Source of the DNA: Laetiporus sulphureus 93-53
Lineage: Eukaryota; Basidiomycota; Agaricomycetes; Polyporales; Laetiporaceae
Length of the DNA: 64,000 bases
Direction of reading: 5' to 3'
Assembly: GCF_001632365.1 (NCBI RefSeq)
Contig: NW_024468568.1
Span: 29,777-93,776, forward strand
Both the position numbers and the translations under genes were made by a program. This document shows positions 1-12,085 of this stretch, in pieces. The notes beneath the pieces are model-generated. The model was not told where the DNA came from. It saw nothing but the letters and a program-made list of their open reading frames with translations, and searched no databases. Numbering within the stretch: the stretch's first letter is position 1; each line of letters opens with the position of its first letter.

Positions 1-282
1 CTGTATGATGAAATTTGTTTTGTACCTCCTCGTCGCAGATGCAATGAATAATTTAGAATGTGCCACCCTTTGATTTTTACGTAAGATAAGGGTAGGGCCG
101 GTCCCCGGCGGTGCCCGCTACGATGAGCAGGTCGCGGACGGAGGCGTTTCTGGGATTTATGGAGTGACATATGGATGTTGCGATCAATGAATTGTGGCCA
201 GGAAGCGGTCAGCTGTATCTATGTACATATGGGTAATTTACGTAGTTGGCGCTCCTTTCGATGGTTATGGATTTTTCGATAG

Positions 283-1596
283 TTACGGAGCGACGTAGAG
301 AACACCTATAGAGGTGAGGTAAGGCATGCGGAGGAGTTCGTGTCGCTCGGTAGGAACCTCGTCGACATCGGGACGTTGAGGATAGATGATGATATTCCCT
401 CGCAAGCCACGTTGAGAAATGGGCAATTCAGGACCGTCAGCATTGTCCTTTAAATGCACTATCCAGCACTTTGCCCTACATCGAGCGATCATAGTCTCCT
501 CTATTGCAGTCAGATCCTGAAGCTCAGAGGGAATGCTGCCGAGCCACATACGATTAGCCAAAGCCAAAGAGGGGGTACGATTACGATGCAGAGACGAAGC
601 GCATACTTTACACAGCATTAATACCTGTTCGCCATTGCGTACATGACCAATCACACCACTCGGATCAACCATAACATCACACAGAGGACCATCCCAAAAA
701 GGAGCATGCACAAAAAACTCACCATCGAACATGCCAGCAGATTCACTTCACAGCAGCTCCAGATTAATATCGCTCGCTGGAACATCCACACGAGCACTCC
801 TAAGTGCAGACGTGGCACAGCACGTGCAAGTAAAAGAGGAAAGACAATCAGCGAAAGTTCGATCACGATATTTATCCACGAGACGATCCTTCACCGAGGA
901 AGGTACGAGTTGTGGCCAGTTATCGTGAATATCTGCAAGTCGTCGCTGCCTATCAGCAACATTAGTTCCTATTCACTCGACGTCGTACTCGGCACGTTTT
1001 CCTTTACGGAGAGAATTGATGAAAGCCTTTAACAAACGGCGCATGCGAGAAACACTCACAGACGGTTCGTACGATATTCCGTTAACGTCCAAAATACGTC
1101 TTAAAGCGTTGCGCTTGACACGCTTCCTCACAGACTCAAGAACATACATGCGAATGTCATTCAAACTGCCGGGCGACGTGTTTTCATACTCAGAACATAC
1201 ATCAGCACACGCTTCATGATTTTTGTTTTCTGCACATGTGCCGCGAGTTGAATGAGTGGTGATCAGCACATGCATCTCTTCTTTCGTAGCCTCGCACGGA
1301 ACACGAACGCGATGAGACGCGGCGACAGCCACCAAAGACGGCTTATCCAGAGCATCGATGCCAATAAAAATGGACTGCATGGCACCGAACATACTGTCTA
1401 CGTCCAAAAGAGGTCCACAGGGCTGAACAACACTACATGCTTCACTGTGTTCGCGCTCTGACGACAAACACACAGACGTGCGTAAAAAAGCACATAGTAG
1501 ATCAAGCACGATATGCGATAAATCAATCACCATCATTAAACCGTGCGCATGCACATGCAAAGAACATATCATTATTATAGGAGTAAAAGAAGTCAA
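283..1596 (-). pseudogene. Helitron-type transposon protein, DUF6570 region, broken
   Basis: One minus-strand frame runs from 1596 to a TAA at 283 but is interrupted by in-frame TGA codons at 973-975 and 748-750. The segment nearest 283 contains a cysteine pair (LCKVCASSL) followed by SLALANRMWLGSIPSELQDL, the pattern of DUF6570, which precedes the Helitron helicase-like domain in fungal rolling-circle transposons. The part between 973 and 1596 resembles the long N-terminal region of the same agaricomycete proteins (ALDKPSLVAVA, and LRRILDVNGISYEP). The frame ends before any Helitron Rep or helicase motif, so the element is truncated as well as mutated. The assignment rests on recalled family patterns; the stops are read directly. 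An alternative is an unusual spliced gene, but both stops lie in otherwise continuous homologous frame and removing them would need extra introns. Confidence 0.72.
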
Positions 1597-2168
1597 TCAT
1601 CAGTAAACGACAATAAAAAGAACGAGATAACTGCACACCTTCGACACGAGCGACGAAAGGTCCATGGTCCGAGGACGCAAAACTCACTAGCACAAAATAA
1701 GGCAATTGAATAGATCGACAAAAGAATCAACACACCGTTACCAGCATCCTCTCTCCGAATCCAATAATGACCCCGTGGAGGATTGTCGAGAAAAGACGAC
1801 GGAGGATCGCATACGTCAACGCCATCCACGGAGACGCCGCAAACAGAAAGCCAGTCATGACCGAGCGCAAGAGAACCGATAGAAATAGGAAATGACGAGG
1901 TGAAAAAGCCCGACCTCGAAGGAACATGAACCGGTCCAGACGCGGATGATTGTACGATGGAGTTTTCCACGTACACAGAACGCGGCAGGTTGTGCAAACA
2001 CGCAAATGTCCAGAAAACCACCGACAATGAAAGAGAACTGTCGACGACGATAGACGCAGGAATACCTGCATAATTCCCAACAAGATGCAGACGCGACATA
2101 TAGACAGCCGCTGGGCACGGATAACGGAGAAAGCGAAGGAGCAAGATGCTTGCCAGTTGCAGCATCAC
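1593..2168 (-). other. 191-codon open frame upstream of the Helitron remnant
   Basis: An uninterrupted minus-strand frame lies just upstream of, and in the same direction as, the DUF6570 pseudogene but in another frame. It contains VGNYAGIPASIVVDSS and SLALGHDWLSVCG. It may be an upstream exon or frameshifted part of the same transposon protein, since these proteins have long N-terminal regions. I do not recognise a domain. No gene was found between 2169 and 2643, only weak overlapping frames. Confidence 0.3.
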
Positions 2169-2643
2169 CTCACCTCACAGCCACAGTGGAGCGGCCTCGT
2201 GAAATGACGACATTTTCCACGTGGCCCGTTGAATTTTTTCAGAGAACCTATTGAGCATGTCGACGCTAAGACCCTCTACTGTCGTAGCGGGAATATTTTT
2301 AGATGCATAACATCGAATCTGTGACGATTTACTTCTCCGTCGCATTTTTACCATCTGTAACATCAAAAAATAATGCGAACATATTGTATTCGCAAAGTCT
2401 ACAAAAATGAATACAATATAGCCCCAAGAATATGGTTTGGTATATGCCGCAGTTCCATTTCCAATTGCAGATGCCTAATATGTAAACTGCTATGTCATTT
2501 TCGCAAAGAACCGACCCATTATCAAAATACTAGTTCACATTTTCCCCACATATTACACATCGAAAAAGAGCTCCATGTCTGGGGTGTGTATATAGCATAC
2601 TTCATACCACGAGGAGTATACTAGAACGTCCTATGAACAAAAG

Positions 2644-3770
2644 TTACAACTCGAAATTGTCGCCATCAAGACAGCCTGTCCCCTGCCTACGCCTGCTTAT
2701 AACGATTCTCAAATTGAAGAAGTTGAACCTGAGCTTCCTTCTCGTCCTGCGCCTTTCGAGATTTTCGACTAGACTTTTCTGCAGATCGGCCTTCGCCTTT
2801 TGCAACACGATCTGCAGTTTGTCGTAGCCTTCCATAATCTCACGTATCTTCTCCTCCTGACGCGCCGCATCCGCCGCTGCCATACTCTCTTCCAACTGCT
2901 GCCGTAACATCTGTATGTCTCTCTCGTGCTTCGCAATAAGCTCCCTAATGTCGGCTTGCAGCTGCATCCCGGCATCGGTATAAGGTAGCGTCCTGTGCAA
3001 ATCGACAAGTTGGGTTTGCAGGATGAGCGTGGCCGCTGATATAGGCAGTAAGGATAGGACGGCTTCGCGAGCCGATTCAGCGTTATTCAAGATTCTTCTC
3101 ATCTTTGCGCCATTGTCAACTGCATCCTTGAAGAAAATCGGATTGCTCTGAAGCTCCTTTTCTCTGCGCTCTCCAAGTTCCGCTGCAACTTTCTCCCACA
3201 TGGTCGTGCCAATGACCACGTTGTTCATGGCCCCTTCTCCACAGATTTTTGTGAATAGCCGAAAATTCTCTCTTGCAATACCGCCAATGCGATAGTCAGA
3301 TATGCGGTGCATGTATATGACTCCGGCCAGCTTGATCCCATTCGTATATCTACAGAGCGTGACGTTGTCAGAGGACCAAAACTGCTGCCTGAACGTCGAA
3401 GAATGACGTACGTCTGCTCAAGAAAATCAGCTATATCCCTCAAGACATCGGCCTGAGACTTGTGAGTGTCGTCGAATCCCGGTGTGTCGATCATGGTAAC
3501 GTCCTCTCCGGCGATCTGACATCGCGCAACCTGCACGGTGTCCGTGCATGATTCCAGGCTAGCGCCTACTGCCAAAGAAGAGCCGCACACGTAGTTGATG
3601 AACTTGATAGCACGTAAGTGAATAGAATTGCATTGCGTCCCGCTTCAACTGACCGATGTCTTTCCCACTCCTGTCGGCCCAGTGACCCTAGATGATCGAT
3701 AAACTGTACGCCCACAGTAAACAGGCAGAAGCAACAGGACATACGCAATGAATTTTGGCAATTTCACCAT
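2644..3770 (-). CDS. AIG1/GIMAP-like P-loop GTPase, cluster copy 1
   Basis: Four exons (3770-3745, 3687-3654, 3602-3412, 3349-2644) give 318 residues. The 34-base exon 2 encodes only the Walker A loop (GPTGVGKTS, residues 12-20). Exon 3 carries G3 DTPGFDD (59-65). Exon 4 begins with the family block IYMHRISD and has TTMW where a classical GTPase has NKxD, then a Glu/Arg/Gln-rich stretch likely to form a coiled coil, and ends in GCLDGDNFEL. There is no CaaX box. The start at 3770 gives an exon 1 of 26 bases, the same as copy 5; an in-frame ATG at 3833 is an alternative. It is predicted to be a GTP-binding switch protein; partner and pathway are unknown. It belongs to the subgroup of copies 1, 2, 5 and 7, which share GGIARENFRLFTKICG or a near match. 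Confidence 0.88.
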
Positions 3771-4835
3771 GGCGCTGTGCTCGTTGGAAGTATGACAGAG
3801 TGGGTGCTGTGCGGTCGATAGGCGGGCCCACATACAGTTGCCTCACAGGTTACTTATCATACAGGCCTCGCGACGCAAACGTGTATTGGCGAAGGTTTTT
3901 GCCACCACGGTATGGATCAATCAATTGCATATGCCGAAGCACGGATCATGCAATGTTGGTAGATTCCTCACCATCGGGCTGTCGATATTCAGATGAGATC
4001 GAGGTGCAAACTCCAGTGTCCATCGGCTCTTCAGCAATGCAGTCACAGTCACGGCTCTTCCACCTTATCTATGTAGAAAGGCACGGCAAGCTCATGTTTA
4101 CCACATGCTGGCATCGACTCGGATGTGTGAGGTAATCGATGTCGATATCTTGACGAGCAGATTGGAAGCCAGTCCATGCAAGAGTTATCTCCAGGAGTGC
4201 CTTCGGAGTACGACAGCCTATTCAGGATGCAAGAGCAACGTTCAACAGACTCGGTATGCATACTATGCCAACCTTCAGACCGGAAGAACCTGCCGGCGAG
4301 ATTTCCCACATATACGTTGTCAAAAGCCTCTGCGGGTTCGTTACGATTGGCCCAACGATAAGCGCAGTGCGTCTGCCATGTGTCGTCCACAAAGGAATGG
4401 TACGCATGGTTCAGTCAGAGGATAAGCGTACTGAGACCTCGAAGAAGAAAGACCTGAACAGGATCGCGTGTAGAGTCATGGGCGTGCGTCGTCAACCTTA
4501 CGTTGTGTCGCGAGACTTGCGCGCATGTACGAGCGTCCGATCTAGTACAAGTACTATTAAGCGCCGCCTGCATTGAGTTGCGATGTCCGTTCAACAGCAG
4601 TGTGGTCTTTCATGGTACATAGATCAACAACACGTTGTAAGGCTCCAAGGTACTAGCTCTCGTTCGCTCAGGCGTAAGCTGGACGAAGCGTCTGCCCTCC
4701 TAAGATAAACCTCCATCCAGGGACAATTGTCAGGATGCGATTGCGCATCAGCGCGGGGTTTTGGTCTCTGATAAGTGGACAAAACGTAAGCAAACAACGC
4801 TCATCAGCTCGTAGACTGAAGCACGAGCCGTACCG
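3771..4835. other. intergenic, no gene seen
   Basis: Spacer between GTPase copies 1 and 2. Several short frames overlap on both strands, but none shows a recognisable domain or a splice pattern that extends it. Confidence 0.5.
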
Positions 4836-5910
4836 TTATGTGAGGAACGAATCGCGCAGACAGCCCATTATGCTCTTCTTCTGAATGAGATAGATCACTT
4901 TCGGTTTGCGACGTTCTTCTCGAAGCCTGCGCATCTCGTCCTGGACGTTGGCCAATCTCTGCTCCATTTTCCGGTATTCCTCCTGAATCTCTGACAACTC
5001 CTGCCTATGATGAGTATCTCTCTGTTCGATCACACTTTCCAGTTCCTGCCGCAATCTCTGCATCGCTGCCGTATGCTTCACTTCCTGTTGCTCTAGTCCT
5101 AGCTTCAACTCCAAGCCCGCTGCCGTTTCTGGGACTTTCTTGTGCTCATCAACTAGTTCATGTTGCATCTGAAGCACTTCCGGTGACCTGTCGATGAAGT
5201 ATCGCATGATATCCAAAGCCGAGGAGGCGTTATTGTGGTGTCTCTTCATCCTTGCGCCCTGGCTGATAGCGTCCTTGAAGAAGGTTGCTTTGCTCTCAAG
5301 CTCCTGCTCCCTGCTTGCGCCGACTTCCTCCGAAACTTCCTCCCACATCGTTGTGGCGATGAGGACGTTCTTCATGGCACCCCGTCCGCATATTTTTGTA
5401 AAAAGGCGGAAGTTTTCTCTCGCGATGCCGCCCACACGGTTATCGGATATCCGATGCAGGTATATCATGCCTGAAAGCTTCCTTCCACGCTCATACCTGC
5501 GCAGAATTAGCTTGAATAAGGGTAAGACAGTTTATGCTCACATTTTCTCCAGAAAATGAGCGATATCCTTGAGAATTTCGGCTTGAGATTTGGAAGTGTC
5601 GTCGAACCCGGGCGTGTCAATTAACGTTACGTTCGCACCGCTGATCACACACTGCGCCAGCTGCATGCTATCCGTGCATGACTCCAAGCCATCTCCCACT
5701 TTGAGCTTCCCGCCGCTGACGAGGTTAACGAACTAGTATGCATGCATGAGCTTGGGACGCTAACATTGCATGCTTTCGGCTGACCGTCGTTTTTCCTGTT
5801 CCTGTTGGTCCGATGACCCTATGCATGCGGTTATCCTAGTTGTTTTGGATCTAGACGCATAATGAGACGTACGCAATCAATTTTGCATCAATCTTTCTGT
5901 TGCTATACAT
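4836..5910 (-). CDS. AIG1/GIMAP-like P-loop GTPase, cluster copy 2
   Basis: Exons 5910-5873, 5818-5785, 5732-5542 and 5496-4836 give 307 residues. The Walker A loop GPTGTGKTT (16-24) fills the 34-base exon 2 and DTPGFDD (63-69) lies in the 191-base exon 3. Exon 4 has IYLHRISDNRVGGIA, the atypical G4 TTMWEEV, then a long charged helix with repeated REEL/QEL-type heptads, a likely coiled coil. The tail ends in IMGCLRDSFLT, so it keeps the Gly-Cys-Leu of copies 1, 5 and 7 but has no CaaX box. All donors are GT and all acceptors AG, and phases match the other copies. Likely a cytosolic or membrane-associated GTP switch; nothing in the sequence names its target. Confidence 0.88.
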
Positions 5911-8900
5911 GGCGAGCTGGCGGGTCGGATGTTGAGCAGGCTCGTGAGTGCAAGAGTGGATGATAGGTTATATGGTTGGAAACAGGCCCCTTGTGTCCTT
6001 CAGCCTCATGACTGGGCATGCAGTAGCGGCATCTGCCGTGCAAGAAGCTGCTCGCACTTTCCATTGAGATGCGCGAGTGTGCCTGCAGGATGGCTCGTGC
6101 TGAGGTCATCGGTGCCCGGGGGAAGTCAGCCAGTCTGGTAGATAGAATTAGTGCATGCTGCCTATCGAATATTCCAAATGAATCCAACTCACTACGTTAC
6201 CGACCGCGATTCATGTTGAGCGCGCAATCATTGCTCAGTGAGTCTGCACGTCTCAACCATCCTAAACAGATGCGCACAGGCTGCATAGAGTCAGCTTCGC
6301 TCACCGTAGTCAAAGCCGTTGTCTACTTATTCATTTAACACACGGGACTATATATGTGCTCACGGATCTTGACCTAGCTCAGGTCAAGATTAGCCTACAC
6401 GAGGAACAGGCGTGGTAGCTGGAAGAAGATGGTTAGTGATATTAAGCCGCATGGTAACGTCCCGCAAGATGAACTCCACCTAGTCCTTCGCCCGCATCGA
6501 AGCGATGTCAAATGGAAGTGCGATTCCATTTGGGGATCAGCCTTCCCATGCAGATGCACCGAAACCCTTCCACGTCTCTTATCTGGATTCTGTGCCATAG
6601 AACCTCGTCACGCAAACGCAGGAGGGCATACATGCACCCCACATGTCCACGAGAGATTCGATTTAAACGCACCGAGTCACTCCTCATCATGTGCGATGGG
6701 CGATTTGAAGTAATAGGAGGGATGAGTGACGCCAGTGATATAAGCTATAGGGTAAGGAAGCCGGCGTCGATATCGGTACGAGATGCTGCCCAGCGCCAGT
6801 GCTTTCTACTGAACTGTACCGTGTCGCAGTTCATCAACCCTGACTAGTGGGTCCGGATTGTGCGTTGGGTATGGCTTGAAATTCACCACATTTCAATTAT
6901 AGATACATTCAGACTCAGAAACTAGGACGTCACCCTATTCAAAATGACGACCACTGGAAATATACTCTTTTGCCGATCGCTGAATATTTGTTGACATTGT
7001 GAGTAATCGGGATGATTATTTGGGCTTTACGCTGCTTACGGCCACATTGCCTATACATTACAGCCAATTTGTACCAATCCGGAAGAGGCGGACCTCGATT
7101 CGCGAATGAAGGAACGGCTGGAAGAGTGTAGCGCCAGCTCGGCCTCGTTCAGCATGCATGATGAAGATGTTGTCAGACACCTGCTTATTTGATCCAGAGA
7201 AGAACATCGCTCAGATCGGAAGGAAAGATGGCAAGAGTCTTCGGGCGCACCGCTTCCGTGTATCGTCTCCGAATCACCAATCCTCGTTGGTTCAGGCAAT
7301 GGAGGGAGCTGTCCTGGGGTTAGAATGGTCGACGGTAAGGGATGCTTGTGTACAGCCAGCTGGGACGGTGAGAGATTATGCTGGGTGTTAGGTTGGTCGC
7401 ACCCATCACAGACACAGAAAAGAGACTTTTCGGTTATATAGTTGTCGAATATTTTTCTGATGGCTCCGATGCTTATCCGAAAATCTCTCGTCTTGAATAT
7501 CTGCTGTCTGTATGAACTGTCGAGATGAGGTGGATGGCACATTGCACATCCATAACAAAGAAACGATCGTTTTTGTCGCAGGAAAAGCTTTGCAGCTGAA
7601 CTGAGAGTTTCAAGCCTGAAAGACACGTTTCGCGCCTTTCCTCCTCGTTGACTGGCTCCATGGCCTTTGTAGCTCGAGAAATGATAGCATTTGGCAGTCG
7701 AATAAAGATATTTCGTTTCTCATACCTTTCCTGTGTGACAGGAAAATGGGACTTTCTTTGCAGTGATCATGATAGTAGAAGCTTTCGAAGCGATCAATGA
7801 TCGATCAAAGTAGTGATTATGTAATTGCTCTAACGATTGGCGCCCTCGCGCCTGCACAGGTGAAATACAGGGCCACTTACAGCCTTCACATCGAAAGTAT
7901 TTTCTCGATCGTGATGGATGTCTTTGGTACACGTGCTCAGGTTGCAAGGCCGTGCCGTAGTGCAGAGTGCGGGGCCATGCTACATGATAGTTCGCCAAGG
8001 TCGTGCACGCTCGGCTGGCTTCTGAGCCCAGTAATCGATGGCTGGTAGCTCCAAACTTGATGGTAACATGTTCGGTGATTTGGCTGCATCATATCCTCAG
8101 CCGCGACATTTCTGAACCTCCTTCCCTAGTTTACCGGTACTGGCCCCGCAATGCCAACGTTTCACGTCAATGGGTAGATCCCTTGACATTGGCGAATGTC
8201 CGGATATTCGGTGAAAAGGCAGTGCTTCACTCGACAATCCTTTGTGCACGTGTATTGAATGAACAATGTTCGCTCCCATGTATCTGATTCGTTGTCCTTC
8301 CTGAATGACTCTCGATTGGTATTGTTATATCTCCTGACGAGTTTGAACGTAGTACCGCATAGCCATGAGATCGACGAAATACAAAGTCTGGCACAGGATC
8401 AATGCAAGCCCTGCGCTTGAGGTCGCTTCTGCTACCGTGAAATTTGCAGTCCTCTCGGCGAAATAATCCGGTTTGAGCTCACACATCGCCTTAACCGGCG
8501 AAGCATTCGCAGGTCATTTTCATTCAGGCTACAGTGTTGCCAACCCTGCTGTAGCGCAAATTTTCGAGTGGATGGTGGCGCGAATACTTGTTGAAAAGGC
8601 CCTACTAGATCAGAACGAAGGTCGCTTGTGTTGGCGGAATGCAGCACGGTGAAGCTGCCCGTGAAAATCACCGTAGAGACGACTATTTACAATCCTATCC
8701 GAAAAATTCAGGTTGTCGCTATCCATAACCAGCCGTGCTCCCCATCAAAGTAAATATAGAATGTTGCTGTCTGATGCAGCCACCACGGAATCGGAATAAT
8801 GTCATGTGCATAGGGATATTGTCCAAAACATTTAGCTACACTGATCAGTACAAAGGAGAACAAGGCACGAAGACTCAACATAATAAGTGTCCGTTAAGTG

Positions 8901-9040
8901 ACATATGTCAGCCGCAGCCATGGTTCCCACCTGGGGACCCTATTCGATCAACGGAGCAATAAGGATGATGCGAAGCATAAAGCTGTAGTCGTGCAAGTCG
9001 AGTAGTATCGCATGAGTGCAAACATTGGGAAGTAATCATA
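5911..9040. other. 3.1 kb gene-poor spacer with one unassigned frame
   Basis: The longest frame is at 7626-7051 on the minus strand (191 codons, beginning at GTG). It contains CYGCAMCHPPH and CVCDGCDQPN, cysteine pairs that could bind zinc, and a serine-rich end. I recognise no family and find no supporting splice structure, so it is not called as a gene. The rest holds only short overlapping frames. No GTPase motifs were found here. Confidence 0.35.
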
Positions 9041-10709
9041 TCACATAATGGAGCAGCATGGGCACCGCGTCTTCGACTTCGGGCTTTGTGCGGGATAATC
9101 CATACACGGAGGCTGTTTACCTTTTCCTCCTGGAACTTCTACGGTGAACGTCCTGCTGTCTGCTTCTGGCAGGCCATCTTGAGACTCGAAGACAGTCTGA
9201 CGTTCTTCGTTTTTCACACTCGTGCTTTGGAGCTTGGAGGGACGCGAAGCGGTAACATGAGCGCGTGTGAAGTCAGGATGGATGTACTGTCCTCCTGTGA
9301 CAGGCGCAACGCCAGTTTCGACCGCGCCGCTGTTTCGTCGTCTATGCTGATGCTGGTCATCGGAAGACTTAGTTGCGCCTATAGCAGAGTGTACAGCAAC
9401 TCGGAAAGAAGCGTGGTGGGTAGCATTCACAATTCCAGGGATTCTGCTGGATGGTGATGGCTGAGAGTCGTTCGGGTCTGTCCATGGGATAGAGGGCGTA
9501 GAAGTGGAAGGTGGATCGGCTTGGGAGGTAGTCGGCGAAGGGAGATGCTCTACGGCGAGAGGTACGGCATCTGCATTCGGCAAAGGGTACGTGCGACTTC
9601 GACCATGTAAGACGCCGAGAAGTCGTGTCGCGCGACTAATCAGGTCCTTCAGCTTCCATGAAATGTCCTCGGCTACAGCGGGATCGAGCAGCCTGGATTT
9701 CTCGATCCGAACTTTCTCGATCTCCTTCTGCAAAGCATCCCAACTTTTCTGCAATTCCTGAGCTCCGTTCCGCTCTGACTCCGCAAGTTCTGTCTGCGCC
9801 TTAACCATTTGAGCTTGGAGCGTCTGCATGCTTTTGATCGCCTGCTCTTCGAGCCGGTCTAGCTCACTTTGCATATAAAGGCCCGCCTTTGTCTCGGAGA
9901 CTCTCTTGTGCTGATCGGACATCTCCTCCTGCACCTGGAGCACCTGCGATTCGCGTCCGAGTAGATCCTGCACGATCTGCATGGCCTCCTCCTGGGTACC
10001 CCCGTAGCGGCGTAAATGAGCACCAAGTTTCAGCGCTTCCTTGAAGTAATTGTCTCTGAGCTCGCCTTCCCTGCGCATGCCCGTTGCTTCATTTATCTTG
10101 TCCCACATCGTTGTGACGATCACAGCATTCTTCATCGCATCATCTCCACAAATCTTCCGGAATAGTCTGAAGTTCGCTATAGCGGAACCGGTCATGCGAT
10201 TATCCGATATTCTGTGCATGTAGATCATTCCTGTTGGCTTTGTGCCGTTCTCATACCTGGAAAGGTGGTATGAGAGCTAATCTCCTGTGACGCAGGTTAG
10301 AACTTACATTTTCTGGAGGAAGGTGGCGATCTGATGTAGCACATCCGCCTGCGGCCTTTCTGTGTCGTCAAAGCCGGGCGTATCAAGAATAACGACCTTC
10401 TGGTCCGATAACTGGAACTCCGCCATATCTATTGTCTCGGTGCAGGATTGCATCTCGTTGCCGACTGTGAAATTAGACCCGCTAACGAGATTGACGAACT
10501 GAATGACATAAAACTCGGTACAACAAGCAGTCAGGCACAGGACATAGCAACTCACCGACGTCTTCCCGCATCCTGTGGTTCCCATGACCCTAACCAATGA
10601 AAGATATCGTTACAGAAGTCCTAAACGGGAAGAACTGCGTGGAGACGCACAATATGAGCTTTGGGGCCACTGATTGCATGGGGGGATTCGCGTATGTTTG
10701 GCTAGGCAT
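9041..10709 (-). CDS. AIG1/GIMAP-like P-loop GTPase with CaaX box, cluster copy 3
   Basis: Exons 10709-10651, 10589-10556, 10498-10308 and 10256-9041 give 499 residues. Walker A is GTTGCGKTS (23-31), slightly unlike the GPTG form of the other copies. G3 DTPGFDD is at 70-76 and the G4 position reads TTMWDKI. After the G domain comes a coiled coil rich in Glu, Gln and Lys, then about 200 residues of Ser/Pro/Thr-rich, probably disordered sequence, ending in CPCCSIM. The last four residues, CSIM, form a CaaX box of the farnesyl type (X = Met), with further cysteines before it that could be palmitoylated. It pairs with copy 8 (shared GSAI.NF.LFRKICG). The protein is predicted to be tethered to a membrane by its tail. 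The start at 10709 is the nearest good ATG; 10680 and an upstream GTG are alternatives. Confidence 0.87.
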
Positions 10710-10860
10710 GAGGGCCTGGGGGATGTTGAAGATGTTGTGCGATGCTGGCGGGAGCGAAGCAGCTGAAGGCTCACATTTATACACAGAATTTGCGGAGAGT
10801 GCACAGGAAAACATCCCATGTTGAGGCAGTAGTCTGGCCGGCGCCGATGATTTCCGAGAT

Positions 10861-10940
10861 TCTCGTGTTCATGGTCCACAATCGCCACGATCAATTACAT
10901 TCTCGTGTTGATGGACCACAATTGCTATGATTGATGAGAT
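10861..10940. repeat. imperfect 40-base tandem duplication
   Basis: Bases 10861-10900 and 10901-10940 are two diverged copies of one unit; both begin TCTCGTGTT. I count 31 of 40 matching positions by eye, and about half of the differences are C/T changes. Confidence 0.7.
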
Positions 10941-11237
10941 TATATCAACAGTGATTCTTGACATTTCCGACGGTTTCGCATAGCCCATCGGGGGGTAGCC
11001 TTCTACCGGTCGGAAAGGTGGCGCAGTGAGCGTCTAACGAAAGGCATCGCAATGCTGTGCAACGCATAATCCACTTCAATCTCACCAATCAATGGAAGGC
11101 TCCACTCGGGAATCGCAATCTTCCGTGAGCGAACTAGTGCCGTTGTCGCCGCGCATTATGCATGCGGACCGGACGCTGAAGTTACACACACAACAAGAAA
11201 ATGACGATTCTGGCAGCGAGAGGCGACACATTTCCAG

Positions 11238-11311
11238 CTAGTGCGAGGGCATATCTCCACACATTCAGCGCGAAGGTCGGATCTAGTGGGCATCTCTATA
11301 CATTCAGCGCG
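11238..11311. repeat. imperfect direct repeat, about 30 bases
   Basis: Two short copies near 11238-11272 and 11283-11311 both start with CTAGTG and end with ACATTCAGCGCG. The units differ by small indels. No function is apparent. Confidence 0.45.
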
Positions 11312-11764
11312 TGGTGTCAGAACGTGCATGCGAAAAGCCATCAAAGATGCGTATCAACATGCCGTCACTGAGACATTCATACTTTCTTCGAGAGATTAGG
11401 ATAAGTCGCGCGGGCCTGCTACCCTAAGACCGAGGCAGAACCTGTCCGCGGCCGAGCTGTGCAAATCGGCTTCATATTTTACAAAGGGCAGTGTGGAGGT
11501 ACTGACGCTCTATTCAAATGCCAAGGCAACACTGCCGTTGTGGAATGTTAGAACCACTCGGGACCACCTGCATCATATGATTTGACCACCTGTCAAGGTA
11601 ATTGAGCGCCAAGTGAACAGCCATAGGACAAGACGCGCAGGAGAAATAATCGCAAGCAGGCTACTGAGACGAATGATACGCCCAATGGATCTACAGAATA
11701 TGGCGGTTGATTAGGCTGACGAGAGGCCTGAGCTGCGCATTGGTATTGGATCGGAGTCCGATGC

Positions 11765-12085
11765 TTGTTAAGTGGTACCACAGAGGCGACTCGGCTCCGC
11801 GAAGTACGATGGCGTGTTTGCAGCCTTGTGGACACGCCCTCTTTCGACGAGACTAGAATGAGCTATGCGGCGACCGTCATAACGATGATTACGAGACCCG
11901 TCTACTTTGCAAGTAGCCCGTCCAACTGGCTGACTAAATCCGGCTCTGCCATGTCTCATCGTTCGCACTCGGTAGGAGAGATCCATGGCATGAGCTACGT
12001 GCACCACGACCGAGACAAGAACCACCTTAGGGAACTTCAGCATGTGCGAGATGCAGCCGATAGATCGCGGAGAAAACGTGTATAA
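11765..12085 (+). pseudogene. relic of an AIG1/GIMAP-like GTPase gene
   Basis: This plus-strand frame contains SLVDTPSFDETRMS, which matches the G3 region of copies 4 and 6 (LVDTPGFDDTMRS in copy 6) with the conserved Gly changed to Ser. The preceding SGTTEATRL aligns with the GLESTT stretch of those copies, and a later GMSYVHHDRDKN resembles the IYLHRISDNR block that starts exon 4. No Walker A loop was found upstream and the intron between G3 and exon 4 is lost or unrecognisable. I read it as a decayed ninth copy, in the opposite orientation to its neighbours. Confidence 0.6.

Larger units (their letters stand above)
10710..11764. other. intergenic, contains two degenerate repeats
   Basis: Spacer upstream of GTPase copy 3. 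It holds the 40-base tandem repeat at 10861-10940 and the imperfect repeat at 11238-11311, listed separately. No gene is supported. Confidence 0.45.
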
